From assembly GCF_021026315.1 (NCBI RefSeq), contig NZ_JAJNCX010000008.1, forward strand, positions 1-64,000: a stretch of 64,000 nt of DNA, written 5' to 3'. This DNA is from Rhizobium sp. C4. GTDB taxonomy: Bacteria; Pseudomonadota; Alphaproteobacteria; Rhizobiales; Rhizobiaceae. The position numbers were made by a program, and so were the translations under genes. Each line of letters opens with the position of its first letter. The stretch's first letter is position 1. The notes below the pieces were generated by a model. The model was not told the DNA's origin, did no database searches, and worked only from the letters and a program-made list of their open reading frames with translations. Positions 1 through 9,339 of this stretch are shown piece by piece.

Positions 1-46
1 GCATTCGCAAGAATGGCGGCCTCGCATTTCACGATCCATCCCCCAT

Positions 47-85
47 CGCCGGAGAAGGATGGCCGTCCTCTCCGGCGCTTCTTTA
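47..85 (+). terminator. Hairpin terminator of an upstream gene outside the window
   Basis: An inverted repeat has arms at 47-59 and 66-77 with one bulged A, a short GC-rich loop, and a pyrimidine-rich tail (cttcttta). It reads as a rho-independent terminator on the plus strand, for a gene that ends before the window starts. No coding region is seen between 1 and 222. Confidence 0.55.
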
Positions 86-114
86 TCTCACGAAGAAGCC
101 AGAAAATCATAAGA

Positions 115-215
115 CAAGCAATTCCAGCAAAAGTGGAAACCGGTTTCGCGTCCGGAATTGCGTAAAAACAAAGAGATAGAGCGTCTTCGCGTTTCGATGA
201 AACGCGGAAACGCGC
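115..215. repeat. Probable dispersed rhizobial intergenic repeat with hairpin
   Basis: This noncoding stretch ends in a hairpin with arms 181-195 and 199-213, 15 bp with two mismatches and a 3-base loop. The preceding bases, including the aaacaaagagatagagc part, resemble a palindromic intergenic repeat that I recall being common in Rhizobiaceae genomes. The hairpin is seen directly; the family assignment is from memory. It lies at the 3' end of the minus-strand permease and could also act as its terminator. Confidence 0.4.
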
Positions 216-222
216 TAGCCGC

Positions 223-1074
223 TCAATGTGACGACTGCTGCTTGGCGCGCGTCACGATCTGCGTCGGATTGACGAATTGCAGCGCGATCACCAGCCAGAA
301 CAGCGTCGTGACCATGTAGACGACCGCCATCGCATCAATCGACTGCGAGGCCCGCACGCCCGAGGCGAATACCGCGTAATAGAGCGAAACGACGAGTGTC
401 TGTGTCGTCGGCCCGGCGACGAGGAAGGTCAGCTCGAACATGGCGAGCGCCCTGACCAGAACCAGAAGCAGCGCGGCGAGCATTCCCGGCAACAGCAGAG
501 GCAGCAGGATGCGCAGGAAAAGGCTCGTGGTCCCTGCCCCGAAGACGCGCGCCGCCGCCTCGATGCGCGGATCGATCTGCTCGATGAAGGGGATCATCAC
601 CAGCACCACGAAGGGGAAGGACGGGACGAGGTTGATGAGCACCACGCCCCAGAAGGTGCCGCCAAGGCCGAACTGGTAAAGCACGGTCGCCAGCGGGATG
701 CCGTAGGTCAGCGTCGGGATCAGGAGCGGCAGCAGGAACAGGAGAACGACGATCTTCTTGCCCGGAAAGTCGCGCCGCGCCAGCGCATAGGCGGTCATGA
801 CGCCGAGCACGCCCGAGAGGATCGTCACGGTAAAGACGATCTCGAAGGTCACCAGCACGACATCGGACAGCTGGAACTCCTTCCAGGCGTCGAAATACCA
901 GCGCGTCGTCCAGCCGGCGGGAAGCCAGGTTCCAAGCCAGCGCGTGGCAAAGGAATTGATGATCACGACAGCGATCACGCCCGCCAGATTGAGGACGAAG
1001 AGGCCGGCGATGGCCCAGATGGCAAAGCGCCAGATCTTCGAGGTGAGGCCCTTGTCACGGATCATCTGGATCAA
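223..1074 (-). CDS. ABC transporter permease, PotC-like
   Basis: This 283-residue inner-membrane permease belongs to the spermidine/putrescine and iron(III) class of ABC importers. Hydrophobic segments begin at about residue 15. The EAA loop, the contact site for the ATPase, lies near residues 170-190 (ARVFGAGTTSLFLRILLPLL). It is the last gene of a four-gene minus-strand operon, binding protein - ATPase - permease - permease. Its start codon overlaps the stop of the upstream permease in an ATGA arrangement, so the two are translationally coupled. The family is clear; the substrate is not. Confidence 0.88.
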   Translation of the reverse strand: MIQMIRDKGLTSKIWRFAIWAIAGLFVLNLAGVIAVVIINSFATRWLGTWLPAGWTTRWYFDAWKEFQLSDVVLVTFEIVFTVTILSGVLGVMTAYALARRDFPGKKIVVLLFLLPLLIPTLTYGIPLATVLYQFGLGGTFWGVVLINLVPSFPFVVLVMIPFIEQIDPRIEAAARVFGAGTTSLFLRILLPLLLPGMLAALLLVLVRALAMFELTFLVAGPTTQTLVVSLYYAVFASGVRASQSIDAMAVVYMVTTLFWLVIALQFVNPTQIVTRAKQQSSH

Positions 1075-1952
1075 CCTTTCGTGCCGCCGGCAGGGCCGCG
1101 ATAGAAGAGAGACCGGCCGGCGAGCACCAGCACGACAACGACAAGCTCGACGCCGCCCATGACCAGCGCAATCGCCGAGCCCATCGAGTGGTCATATTGC
1201 TCGAAGGCTGCCTGATAGGCCGCAATGGAGATCACGCGCGTCGGTCCGGCCGGCGCGCCAAGAAGGACGGCGGACGGGAAGACCGCATAGGCCTGAACGA
1301 AGGACAGACAGAATGTGACCGCCATCCCCGGAACCAGCAGCGGCAGGAAGATGCGGCCGAACCTTTGCCGCGGTCCCGCGCCCAGCGTCGCTGCGGCCTG
1401 CTCGATGGCCGGATCGATGCCGGACACATAGGAGAGCGTCAGCAGGAAGGCGAAGGGAAAGCCGGTGATGAGCAGCGAGGCGAAAACGCCCCAGTAATTG
1501 TTCGTGAGCTTCAGCGGCTCATGCAGAATGCCGAGCAGCATCAGGACATGGTTGAACCAGCCGCGGGGCCCGAGGAACGTCAGCAGGCCATCGGCGACGA
1601 AAACCGTTCCGAGCGTGATCGGCAGGACGAGGATCGTCGTCAGCAGCCGCTGCCGGCGCATCAACCGGACGCGAAAGGCGATCGGAACGGCGAGCGCGAG
1701 GTTGACGATCGTCACCGGCAGCGCCAGCCAGAGCGTCGCAGCGATCGTGCCGTACTGATAGGGATCGCTGAAGAATTTCGCGTAGTTCGCATACCAGACG
1801 CCGCCATCCTTGGGACGCAGGGAATCGATGACCCCGAAGGCGAAGGGATAGATGAACAGCGCAAGGATGAAGAGCAGCCCCGGCAGAATCAGCATCGTCG
1901 TGCCGTCAAGGCCACGGGCGGCAAGCCGGCTGCGAAGCGAAGGCGTACTCAT
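1071..1952 (-). CDS. ABC transporter permease, PotB-like
   Basis: This 293-residue integral membrane permease is the partner of the downstream PotC-like subunit. The first membrane segment is around residues 20-40 (LILPGLLFILALFIYPFAFG). An EAA-type loop is near residues 185-205 (AAATLGAGPRQRFGRIFLPL). The start codon overlaps the stop of the ATPase gene by 4 bases. Together with the ATPase and a Tat-exported binding protein it forms a complete importer. Substrate specificity cannot be read from the permease; polyamine, iron(III) or an organic anion are all used by this class. Confidence 0.88.
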   Translation of the reverse strand: MSTPSLRSRLAARGLDGTTMLILPGLLFILALFIYPFAFGVIDSLRPKDGGVWYANYAKFFSDPYQYGTIAATLWLALPVTIVNLALAVPIAFRVRLMRRQRLLTTILVLPITLGTVFVADGLLTFLGPRGWFNHVLMLLGILHEPLKLTNNYWGVFASLLITGFPFAFLLTLSYVSGIDPAIEQAAATLGAGPRQRFGRIFLPLLVPGMAVTFCLSFVQAYAVFPSAVLLGAPAGPTRVISIAAYQAAFEQYDHSMGSAIALVMGGVELVVVVLVLAGRSLFYRGPAGGTKG

Positions 1953-3070
1953 GCCACATCTTCCCGGAAGATCAGGGCACGGCCGGGAGCCGGCGAAAGA
2001 AAGGCCGACGACCCGCGCGGCAAGGCCTCGTCGGCGCGGAAATAGAGTTCCGCTCCGGCAGCGGTGCGCGCCAGACCGAAGAAGGCGCGGCCACGATATT
2101 CGATGCTGACGACGGTCGCCGCAATGCCGGGACCCACGGCACTTGCCACGAGATCTTCGGGACGGATCGCGAGCACGGCGCTCTCCCCGCTTCGCAAGGC
2201 CTCGCGCGCAAGCCCGGAGAAGCGGCTGCCATCGACCTCGATTTCGGCGTCGTCACCGGACACCGAGACGATGCGACCCGGCATGCGGGTGCGGAAGCCC
2301 ATGAAGTCGGCGACCGTCAGATTGACCGGCCGCTGGTAAAGCTCTTCCGGCGTGCCGATCTGCTGGATGCGGCCCTGGCTCATGACGACAATGCGGTCGG
2401 CCAACGACAGCGCCTCGTCCTGGTCATGCGTCACATAAATGGTGGTGGAGCCGACCTGGTCGTGAATGGCACGGATTTCGGCACGCATTTCCAGCCGGAG
2501 CTTGGCGTCCAGATTGGAGAGCGGTTCGTCCATCAGCACGACGGGCGGACGGATGACGATGGCGCGGGCAATCGCCACGCGCTGCTGCTGGCCACCGGAA
2601 AGCTGGCCCGGCAACTTGTCGGCCTGGCTTTCGAGCCGCACCATGGCGAGCGCATCGCGAATACGCCGCTCGGCCTCGGGGCCCTTGATGCCCTGCATGG
2701 CAAGGCCGAAGCCGACATTCTTGCGCACGCTCATGTGCGGAAACAGCGCGTAGCTCTGGAAGACCATGCCGAAGCCGCGCTTTTCCGGCTCCAGCTGGTC
2801 GATGCGGCGGCCGCCCAGGCGGATTTCGCCGCCGGTGAGATCCAGAAGACCTGCAATGCAGTTGAGTGCCGTCGACTTGCCGCAGCCCGATGGGCCGAGC
2901 AGGGCGATGAACTCGCCGGGCTCGATGGCAATGTCGATGCCGGCCAGTGCATGATAGGCGCCGAAGGCCCGACGAAGGCCGTCGAGTTCGAGACGTCCAC
3001 CAATTCGGGATGCGCCGGTCCCCGCTGCGGGGGCCGCATGTTCTGCCAGTGCGTTCACCATATGCTCCAT
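1949..3070 (-). CDS. ABC transporter ATP-binding protein, PotA/FbpC-like
   Basis: This cytoplasmic ATPase powers the importer of this operon. It has a Walker A motif (GPSGCGKST), a Q-loop followed by the usual [10 protein letters not shown] stretch, the signature LSGGQQQR, Walker B ([12 protein letters not shown]) and the switch histidine (YVTHDQDEA). A roughly 120-residue C-terminal TOBE-type region follows, giving about 373 residues. I placed the start at 3070; a second ATG at 3061 is equally possible. The reading frame stays open further upstream, but that would run into the binding-protein gene. The start lies 53 bases after the binding-protein stop, behind a strong hairpin. Confidence 0.87.
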   Translation of the reverse strand: MEHMVNALAEHAAPAAGTGASRIGGRLELDGLRRAFGAYHALAGIDIAIEPGEFIALLGPSGCGKSTALNCIAGLLDLTGGEIRLGGRRIDQLEPEKRGFGMVFQSYALFPHMSVRKNVGFGLAMQGIKGPEAERRIRDALAMVRLESQADKLPGQLSGGQQQRVAIARAIVIRPPVVLMDEPLSNLDAKLRLEMRAEIRAIHDQVGSTTIYVTHDQDEALSLADRIVVMSQGRIQQIGTPEELYQRPVNLTVADFMGFRTRMPGRIVSVSGDDAEIEVDGSRFSGLAREALRSGESAVLAIRPEDLVASAVGPGIAATVVSIEYRGRAFFGLARTAAGAELYFRADEALPRGSSAFLSPAPGRALIFREDVA

Positions 3071-3083
3071 TCCGGAAAGACAG

Positions 3084-3111
3084 GCGATGCGGGGCGCGTG
3101 CTCCGCATCGC
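3084..3111 (-). terminator. Intercistronic hairpin between binding-protein and ATPase genes
   Basis: A perfect 9-bp inverted repeat (GCGATGCGG at 3084-3092 and CCGCATCGC at 3103-3111, 10-base loop) fills the 53-base spacer. It has no U-run, so it is more likely an RNA-stabilising or partial attenuation element than a full terminator. Similar hairpins follow three other binding-protein genes in this window. Confidence 0.5.
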
Positions 3112-3123
3112 GAGCGCTTGCAA

Positions 3124-4299
3124 TCAGCCCTTCTTGGAACCGATCTTTTCGTCCCAGATGCGGAAGGCTTCGACCATCTGCTTGGGCTTCAGCGGCACTT
3201 CCAGCGGATTGCCGGAAATCCACTCGGCATATTCCGGCCGGCCGAATTCCTTGATCACGTCCTGGCTGGCCTTCGGAGCCATATCAAGCGTGACGTCCTT
3301 CACGGCCGGGCCGGGATAGAAATAGCCGGCGTCGAAGGCGATCGCCTGCTGCTTGGGCTGCAGGATGAAGTTCAGGACGTCCATGAGGACGGCGACCTTC
3401 TCGTCCGACACACCCTTCGGAACCACGGCATAATGCGCATCCGTCACCCAGTGGAAGCCGTCGAGCTTGGCGACCTTGGCTTCGGCCGGCACGATGCCGA
3501 GCGCGCGCGGGTTGATGTCCCAGCCGGTGGTCGAAACCATCATGTCGCGGGTGCCTTCGCCGAGTTCCTTGCAGACCTGCGTCGTGCCGCTCGGGTAGTA
3601 CTGGATGTTTTCGCCAAGGGCGGCGAGATATTCCCAGGTCTTGGCCCAGCCGTTGGCCGGATCAAGCGGATCCTTGTCGCCGAGCAGATAGGGGAGCCCC
3701 ATCAGGAAGGTGCGGCCCGGACCGGAATTGGCGGGACGGGCATAGATGAAGCGGTTCTTGTTCTGCTTCGTCCACTCCAGCAGTTCCTGCGCGTTCTTCG
3801 GCGGGGTCTTCACCTTGTCGGGCATGTACTCGATGAGCGGGCCGGACGGATAATAGGTGACGACGATGCCCTGGTCCTTGGCCAGCGCCTGCATCTTCCA
3901 GGCCTGCGGCAGATAGATCTTTTCCAGATCCGGCAGATCGGCCTTGCGGGCCGAAAGGTCGAGCCAGAGTTCCTGGTCGAGACCGGCCGAAAGCGCATCC
4001 GTGCCGGTCAGAACGAGATCGATATCGACCTTGCCTGCGGTCTGCTGCGCCTTGATCTTGCCCGGCAGTTCGGGCGCCGGCGCCTTGGTGAAGGCGAAGC
4101 GCGAAACCCAGTCCGGCTTCTGCGCGGCATAGGCCTCGAACATGCCCTGCGTGAGCGCCAGATTGCCGGCAACATCGGTCACCGTTATTGTGACCGGGCT
4201 CGCCGGCTTCTTGATTTCCGCGAACAGGCGGCTGGGAAAGGACCCCATGACAACCGCGCCGGCCGCGCCTCCGACAAATGTTCTACGCGTAATTTTCAT
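3124..4299 (-). CDS. ABC transporter substrate-binding protein with Tat signal
   Basis: This 391-residue periplasmic binding protein is of the extracellular solute-binding family 1 type. The N terminus carries a twin-arginine signal (ITRRTFVGG, residues 3-11) followed by a hydrophobic stretch, so export through Tat in folded form is likely. The start at 4299 is set by a GAGGAG ribosome site just upstream; the frame is open further upstream but has no ribosome site there. It heads the four-gene importer operon and is divergent from the GntR gene at 4468. That suggests, without proving, that the hexuronate regulator controls it. The ligand is unknown. Confidence 0.87.
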   Translation of the reverse strand: MKITRRTFVGGAAGAVVMGSFPSRLFAEIKKPASPVTITVTDVAGNLALTQGMFEAYAAQKPDWVSRFAFTKAPAPELPGKIKAQQTAGKVDIDLVLTGTDALSAGLDQELWLDLSARKADLPDLEKIYLPQAWKMQALAKDQGIVVTYYPSGPLIEYMPDKVKTPPKNAQELLEWTKQNKNRFIYARPANSGPGRTFLMGLPYLLGDKDPLDPANGWAKTWEYLAALGENIQYYPSGTTQVCKELGEGTRDMMVSTTGWDINPRALGIVPAEAKVAKLDGFHWVTDAHYAVVPKGVSDEKVAVLMDVLNFILQPKQQAIAFDAGYFYPGPAVKDVTLDMAPKASQDVIKEFGRPEYAEWISGNPLEVPLKPKQMVEAFRIWDEKIGSKKG

Positions 4300-4419
4300 G
4301 CTGGCTCCTCCCTTTGTTTCAGGCCGGCACACAGGTGCCGCAACCGTGAAATCGACTGCAAAATGGTCTGAAATCTTCAGTCGGGCCCGACCTCCTCCGT
4401 CGTGGCCCTTGGCAAGTCT

Positions 4420-4445
4420 GATCAACTGATATACTAGTACACTTA
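4420..4445. promoter_or_regulatory. Candidate GntR operator in the divergent promoter
   Basis: An AT-rich patch contains the 8-bp palindrome tactagta (4432-4439) beside tgatcaactgata. It lies 22 bases upstream of the GntR start in the 168-base gap between divergent genes. FadR-subfamily operators often show short palindromes with a TATAC-like core. The assignment is inference only. Confidence 0.3.
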
Positions 4446-4467
4446 ACCCTGTCAACAGAGCCCTTTG

Positions 4468-5190
4468 ATGACACAGAATGAGACCGTTTCCAGTTTCGAC
4501 GACCCTTCGGCCGGCAGAAGGCCGGTTGGCCTTGTCCGCGTGACCACGGCGCGCGCCATCTACGAGCGGCTTCATGCGGACATCCTGTCGCTGAAAATGC
4601 CGCCCGGCATGGCGCTGCAGGAAAAGAAGATCGCCGAGGAATTCGGCGTCAGCCGCACGCCGGTGCGCGAGGCGCTGCTGCGCCTGTCGGAAGGCGGTCT
4701 GGTCGATATCTATCCGCAATCGGGAACGGTCGTCTCGCGCATCCCGGTCTCCGCCATCCCGGAAGCGGTCGTCGTGCGCAAGGCGCTGGAGGCCACCACG
4801 GTCGAGCGGGCGACCGAGATTGCCGATGCGGCTGCCATTGCGCGGCTTGACGCCATCATCGCGCGGCAGCGCACGCGCTCGGCGCTCGGCGACACATCGG
4901 GCTTCCACGAGGAAGACGAGGCCTTTCACGAGGCGATCACCCAGATCGCCGGCTATCCGGGGATCTGGAACATCCTGAAATCGGTCAAGGTGCAGATCGA
5001 CCGCGCCCGCCGCATCACGCTTCCGATCCTCGGACGCATGGACAAGGTGATCCAGGAACATGTCGACATTCGCGACGCCATCGCTGCACATGATCTTGGT
5101 CGCGCCAGGGAGGCGATCCTGCATCATTTGAGCGCCGTCATTCCCGACGTTGCGGAATTGCGGCTGAAACACCCGGATTACTTCCGGTAA
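4468..5190 (+). CDS. GntR-family regulator, FadR/FCD type, of the hexuronate operon
   Basis: This 240-residue transcription factor has an N-terminal winged helix at about residues 25-90 (KIAEEFGVSRTPVREALLRL is the typical recognition region). An FCD ligand domain follows from about residue 100, with metal/ligand histidines in the EEDEAFHEAI segment and near HLSA. The ATG at 4468 is preferred over an overlapping TTG at 4465. It is the first gene of a run with uxuA, uxaC and uxuB, and is divergent from the PotABCD-type importer. By position and family it is a UxuR-like repressor sensing a hexuronate or mannonate-type acid. The effector is inferred. Confidence 0.85.
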   Translation: MTQNETVSSFDDPSAGRRPVGLVRVTTARAIYERLHADILSLKMPPGMALQEKKIAEEFGVSRTPVREALLRLSEGGLVDIYPQSGTVVSRIPVSAIPEAVVVRKALEATTVERATEIADAAAIARLDAIIARQRTRSALGDTSGFHEEDEAFHEAITQIAGYPGIWNILKSVKVQIDRARRITLPILGRMDKVIQEHVDIRDAIAAHDLGRAREAILHHLSAVIPDVAELRLKHPDYFR

Positions 5191-5243
5191 GCACAGACGA
5201 ACATAAAAAAGACAGGCAGGCCGAAAGGCGGGAGGAGCAAGAG

Positions 5244-6431
5244 TTGCGGCAGGGTTGGAGATGGTTTGGGCCGGAAGCGCCGGTCACGCTGGATGAGGTG
5301 CGCCAGACGGGTGCGACGAATATTGTATCTTCGCTGCATCAGGTCCCGATCGGTCGGGCCTGGACGGAAAGAGAGGTCGCCGAGCGCAAGTCGCTGATCG
5401 AGACGACGCCGGCGGGCCGCTCGCCCCTCGCCTGGTCGGTGGTGGAGAGCATCCCGATCCCGGATGCCGTCAAGCGCATGGGCGGCAAGGCGAAGGCGGA
5501 GATCGAGGCGTGGATTGCCAGTCTCGAGGCGGTCGCCGCCTGCGACATCCCGATCGTCTGCTATAATTTCATGCCCGTGGTGGACTGGACCCGCACCGAT
5601 CTCGATTACGAGATCGAGACGGGCGCAACGGCGATGCGCTTCGACCACGAGCGCTTTGCCGCCTTCGACCTTCATATCCTGCAGCGCCCCGGCGCGGAGG
5701 CTGAATATTCAGCCGAGGATCGCGCCCGCGCCCGCACCGTCTTCGAGGCGATGAGCGAGGCGGAGATCGCGGAAATCACCCGCAACATCGCATCGGCCCT
5801 GCCTGGCTCAACCACCGAGCCGATGACCGTGCCCGGTTTTCGCGAAAAGCTCGCGCAATATAAGGGCATCGACGCCAAAATCCTCAGGCAGCACCTCATC
5901 GAGTTCCTGGAGGCCGTGACGCCTGTCGCCGAGGCGCGCGGCGTCAAGCTGACGCTGCATCCCGACGACCCGCCGCGCCCGCTCTTCGGCCTGCCGCGCA
6001 TTGCCTCGACGGCCGAGGATTATGCCGCGCTGTTCGATGCCGTTCCCTCGCCTGCCAATGGCATGTGCTACTGCACAGGCAGTCTCGGCGTGCGCGCCGA
6101 CAACGACCTGCCCGCCATTGCCCGCCGTTTTGCGGAGCGGATCCATTTCGTCCATCTGCGCGCCACGAAGCGCGAGGGCGATGGCCGCTCGTTCCATGAG
6201 AGCGCGCATCTGGAGGGCGATGTCGACATGGTCGCCGTCCTCAAGGAGCTCGTCACTGAAGATCGCAAGCGTGATGGCGCGTCGCAGATCGTCTTCCGCT
6301 CTGACCACGGTCACCGGATGCTCGACGATCTCAGCAAGACGGTAACGCCCGGCTACCCGGCCATCGGGCGCATGCGGGGGCTCGCCGAGCTGCGCGGCAT
6401 TCTCTACGCGCTCGGCGCGATCCCGAATTGA
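5244..6431 (+). CDS. uxuA: Mannonate dehydratase
   Basis: The product is predicted to dehydrate D-mannonate to 2-keto-3-deoxy-D-gluconate in glucuronate catabolism. At 395 residues it has the normal length. The N terminus (RQGWRWFGP) and GATNIVSSLHQVP match the family. The conserved HPDDPP segment is at residues 239-244, and CYCTGSLG at about 275-282 supplies a metal-site cysteine. It begins with TTG, supported by GGAGGAG six bases upstream and by the family's fixed N terminus. It sits 53 bases after the GntR gene and 9 bases before uxaC, so one operon is likely. Confidence 0.95.
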   Translation: MRQGWRWFGPEAPVTLDEVRQTGATNIVSSLHQVPIGRAWTEREVAERKSLIETTPAGRSPLAWSVVESIPIPDAVKRMGGKAKAEIEAWIASLEAVAACDIPIVCYNFMPVVDWTRTDLDYEIETGATAMRFDHERFAAFDLHILQRPGAEAEYSAEDRARARTVFEAMSEAEIAEITRNIASALPGSTTEPMTVPGFREKLAQYKGIDAKILRQHLIEFLEAVTPVAEARGVKLTLHPDDPPRPLFGLPRIASTAEDYAALFDAVPSPANGMCYCTGSLGVRADNDLPAIARRFAERIHFVHLRATKREGDGRSFHESAHLEGDVDMVAVLKELVTEDRKRDGASQIVFRSDHGHRMLDDLSKTVTPGYPAIGRMRGLAELRGILYALGAIPN

Positions 6432-6440
6432 GGAACTGAC

Positions 6441-7856
6441 ATGGACTCCAGGAACGGCATCCTCCACCCTGACCGGCTTTTCCCGTCGGATCCTGCGACA
6501 CGCACGGTCGCGCGCGACCTTTATGAAACCGTCAGCGATCTCCCGATCGTCAGCCCGCACGGCCATACGGAACCCGCATGGTTTGCCAATGACACGCCCT
6601 TCGAGGATGCTTCGGCCCTGCTGGTCATCCCCGACCACTACCTCTTCCGCATGCTCAACAGCGTCGGCGTCAAGCTCGACGATCTCGGCGTCCCGCGCCT
6701 TGATGGACAGCCGGTCGCCAGGGGGCGCGATATCTGGCGCGCATTCGCCCGGCACTATTCGCTGTTTCGCGGCACGCCGTCGAGCCTCTGGGTCGATCAC
6801 GCCATGTCCGCCGTGCTCGGCTGCGACGAAGCCTTGAACGCGGAAAACGCCGACCGGCTCTACGACCACATCAACGCGCAGCTCGCAAAGCCCGAATTTC
6901 GCCCCCGCGCGCTGCTGACGCGCTTCGGCATCGAGACGATCGCCACGACCGAAGGCGCGCTCGATCTCCTGCCGCATCACCAGAAACTCGCCGTCGACGG
7001 CTGGATCGGCAAGGTGCGCACGACCTATCGGCCCGACACCGTCACCGACCCGGATGCGCCCGGCTTCCGCGACAACCTGATCAGGCTCGGCGAGTTCACC
7101 GGCGCAGACGTCACCCGCTGGGACGGCATGATCGAGGCCCATCGCAACCGGCGCGCCTATTTCCGCCAGTTTGGCGCCACCGCAACCGATCATGGCGTCC
7201 CCTCCGCCTTCACTGCCGATCTCGCACCGACGGAAAAGCAGGCGCTGCTCGACAAGGCGCTGAAGGGGCCGCTCTCCGCCACCGACGCCGAACTCTTCCG
7301 CGGCCAGATGCTGACGGAGATGGCGGGGCTTTCAGCCGAAGATGGCATGGTCATGCAGATCCATGCTGGATCGCGCCGCAACACGGATGGGCAGCTTTTC
7401 GCCACCCGTGGACCCAATATGGGTGCCGATATCCCCGGCCGGACCGACTGGGTTGGCGGCCTCAGCGCGCTGCTTGGCAAGCACGGTCATGCGCCGGGCC
7501 TGAAAATCCTGCTCTTCACGCTGGATGAAACGACCTATGCCCGCGAACTCGCCCCCATGGCCGGCTATTGGGAATGCCTGATGATCGGGCCTCCCTGGTG
7601 GTTCCATGACAGCCCCGCCGGTATTCGCCGCTATCTCGATCAGGTCTCGGAAACGGCGGGCTTCGCCAATCTCGCCGGATTCAACGATGACACCCGCGCC
7701 CTTCTGTCGATCCCGGCGCGACACGACGTCTGGCGTCGCGAGGTCTGCCGTTACCTCGCGGGTCTGGTGACGGAACATCGGATGACGAAACAGGAAGCGG
7801 AACTCGTCGCGCACGATCTCTGCTACGCGAATGCGAAGAAGGCCTACAAGCTGTGA
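6441..7856 (+). CDS. uxaC: Uronate isomerase (glucuronate isomerase)
   Basis: The predicted reaction is isomerisation of D-glucuronate to D-fructuronate (and galacturonate to tagaturonate), the first step of the pathway. The 471-residue protein belongs to the amidohydrolase superfamily. The metal-binding SPHGHTEP motif is at residues 38-45 (His40, His42), and the length is as expected. Later family stretches such as MQIHAGSRRNTD and HDSPAGIRRY are present. It lies between uxuA and uxuB, and its stop codon overlaps the GTG start of uxuB. Confidence 0.95.
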   Translation: MDSRNGILHPDRLFPSDPATRTVARDLYETVSDLPIVSPHGHTEPAWFANDTPFEDASALLVIPDHYLFRMLNSVGVKLDDLGVPRLDGQPVARGRDIWRAFARHYSLFRGTPSSLWVDHAMSAVLGCDEALNAENADRLYDHINAQLAKPEFRPRALLTRFGIETIATTEGALDLLPHHQKLAVDGWIGKVRTTYRPDTVTDPDAPGFRDNLIRLGEFTGADVTRWDGMIEAHRNRRAYFRQFGATATDHGVPSAFTADLAPTEKQALLDKALKGPLSATDAELFRGQMLTEMAGLSAEDGMVMQIHAGSRRNTDGQLFATRGPNMGADIPGRTDWVGGLSALLGKHGHAPGLKILLFTLDETTYARELAPMAGYWECLMIGPPWWFHDSPAGIRRYLDQVSETAGFANLAGFNDDTRALLSIPARHDVWRREVCRYLAGLVTEHRMTKQEAELVAHDLCYANAKKAYKL

Positions 7857-9301
7857 CGACACGCCTGCAAAATCCGGATGGCCTGCCCGCCTCCGTCACC
7901 CGCCCTGCCTATCGTCGCGATGCGCTCACCACCGGCATCCTGCATCTCGGACCGGGCGCCTTTTTCCGCGCCCATCTCGCCGTCTATACCGATGATGTGC
8001 TGGGTAAGGACACCCGCTGGGGCATCGAGGCCGTCAGCCTGCGCAGCACCGATGTGGTCGATCATCTGAACGAACAGAACGGCCTCTACAACCTTCTGGT
8101 CCGCGACACGGCCGGCACGACCGCGCGGGTGATCGGCTCGATCGTCAAGGCCCGCGCCGCCGTCCCCGATCCGGCGGGCCTGCTCGCGCGCCTCGCCGAT
8201 CCCGCCATCCGCATCGTCAGCCTGACCGTCACCGAAAAGGCCTATGGGCTCGACCCGCGCACCGGCGGGCTCGATCTCGCCCATCCCGACATCGCCGCCG
8301 ACCTTGCCAATCCCACCAAGCCACGCGGCGTCATCGGATATATCGTGGCTGGTCTCGCCGCCCGCCGGGCGCTGGGCCTGACTCCCTTCACGCCGCTCAG
8401 CTGCGACAACCTGCCGGGCAATGGCGCGGTGCTGAAGCGCCTGACGCTGGAGTTTGCCGAGCGCGTTGACGCGTCGCTGCGCCACTGGATCGAGGAGACG
8501 GTTCCCTTCCCCTCCACCATGGTCGATCGCATCACGCCGGCAAGCACCGACGAGACCTATGCGGACGCGGAGCGCCTGACCGGCCAAACCGATCTTGCCG
8601 CCATCGAGACCGAACCCTTTTCGCAATGGGTGATCGAGGATCACTTCGCTGACGGCCGGCCGGCCTGGGAAGCGGCGGGGGCGGTGATGGTTTCGGATGT
8701 CTCGGCCTATGAAAAGATGAAGCTGCGGATGCTGAATGGCGCGCATTCGCTGCTCGCCTATCTCGGCTTCATCGCCGGCCACGAATTCATCCGCGACACG
8801 ATGCAGGACGCCGCGCTGAAATCGCTTGCCGAACGCCACATGGAGGCCGCCGCGAGAACGCTCGATCCGGTCTCCGGCATCGACCTTGGCGCCTATGCGT
8901 CCGACCTCATCGCCCGCTTCGAAAATCGCGCGATCGCCCACCGCACCTATCAGATCGCGATGGACGGAACGCAGAAACTGCCGCAGCGGCTGCTTCAGCC
9001 CGCGACAGAGGCGCTGGCGCGCGGCGAGGATGCCGAAACCTTTGCCATCGCCGTCGCCGGCTGGATGCGGTACGCGACAGGCCTCGACCGCGACGGCAAG
9101 CCCTATGAACTCCGCGACCCCCGCGCGGCCGAAATCGCAGAGCTGTTGAGCGGATCGGAGAAGGACAGCGGGAGCATCAGCCGCGCGCTCTTCTCACTGC
9201 CCGGCCTCTTCCCGGGAGCGTTGACCAGCAATGCGGCCTGGACGAGCAGGGTCGAGCAGGCGCTTGCGGACCTGCTTCGCGAAAACCGGATCTCCGCATA
9301 A
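7853..9301 (+). CDS. uxuB: D-mannonate oxidoreductase / fructuronate reductase
   Basis: This 482-residue member of the mannitol/long-chain dehydrogenase family is predicted to reduce D-fructuronate to D-mannonate with NADH. That bridges UxaC and UxuA. The N-terminal Rossmann segment carries HLGPGAFFRAHLAVY (about residues 30-45). The catalytic region has the family-typical KMKLRMLNGAHS stretch. The start is GTG, overlapping the uxaC stop as GTGA. The operon lacks a KDG kinase and KDPG aldolase, which must be encoded elsewhere. A mannitol or arabitol dehydrogenase is a less likely reading given the neighbours. Confidence 0.9.
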   Translation: MTTRLQNPDGLPASVTRPAYRRDALTTGILHLGPGAFFRAHLAVYTDDVLGKDTRWGIEAVSLRSTDVVDHLNEQNGLYNLLVRDTAGTTARVIGSIVKARAAVPDPAGLLARLADPAIRIVSLTVTEKAYGLDPRTGGLDLAHPDIAADLANPTKPRGVIGYIVAGLAARRALGLTPFTPLSCDNLPGNGAVLKRLTLEFAERVDASLRHWIEETVPFPSTMVDRITPASTDETYADAERLTGQTDLAAIETEPFSQWVIEDHFADGRPAWEAAGAVMVSDVSAYEKMKLRMLNGAHSLLAYLGFIAGHEFIRDTMQDAALKSLAERHMEAAARTLDPVSGIDLGAYASDLIARFENRAIAHRTYQIAMDGTQKLPQRLLQPATEALARGEDAETFAIAVAGWMRYATGLDRDGKPYELRDPRAAEIAELLSGSEKDSGSISRALFSLPGLFPGALTSNAAWTSRVEQALADLLRENRISA

Positions 9302-9306
9302 GCGAC

Positions 9307-9339
9307 CCTGGCGCGGTTTTCAAAGAGAAGCGCGCCAGG
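9307..9339. terminator. Terminator-like hairpin between convergent uxuB and rhaK
   Basis: A perfect 9-bp inverted repeat, CCTGGCGCG at 9307-9315 and CGCGCCAGG at 9331-9339, spans the 18-base gap and the last codons of rhaK. Both genes point into it, so it could stop transcription from either side. There is no clear U-run. Confidence 0.5.

Noticed and set aside
4300-5172. Extension of the minus-strand binding-protein frame through the GntR gene
   Set aside because: The Tat signal peptide and ribosome site fix the start at 4299, and the extension is antisense to a clear regulator gene.
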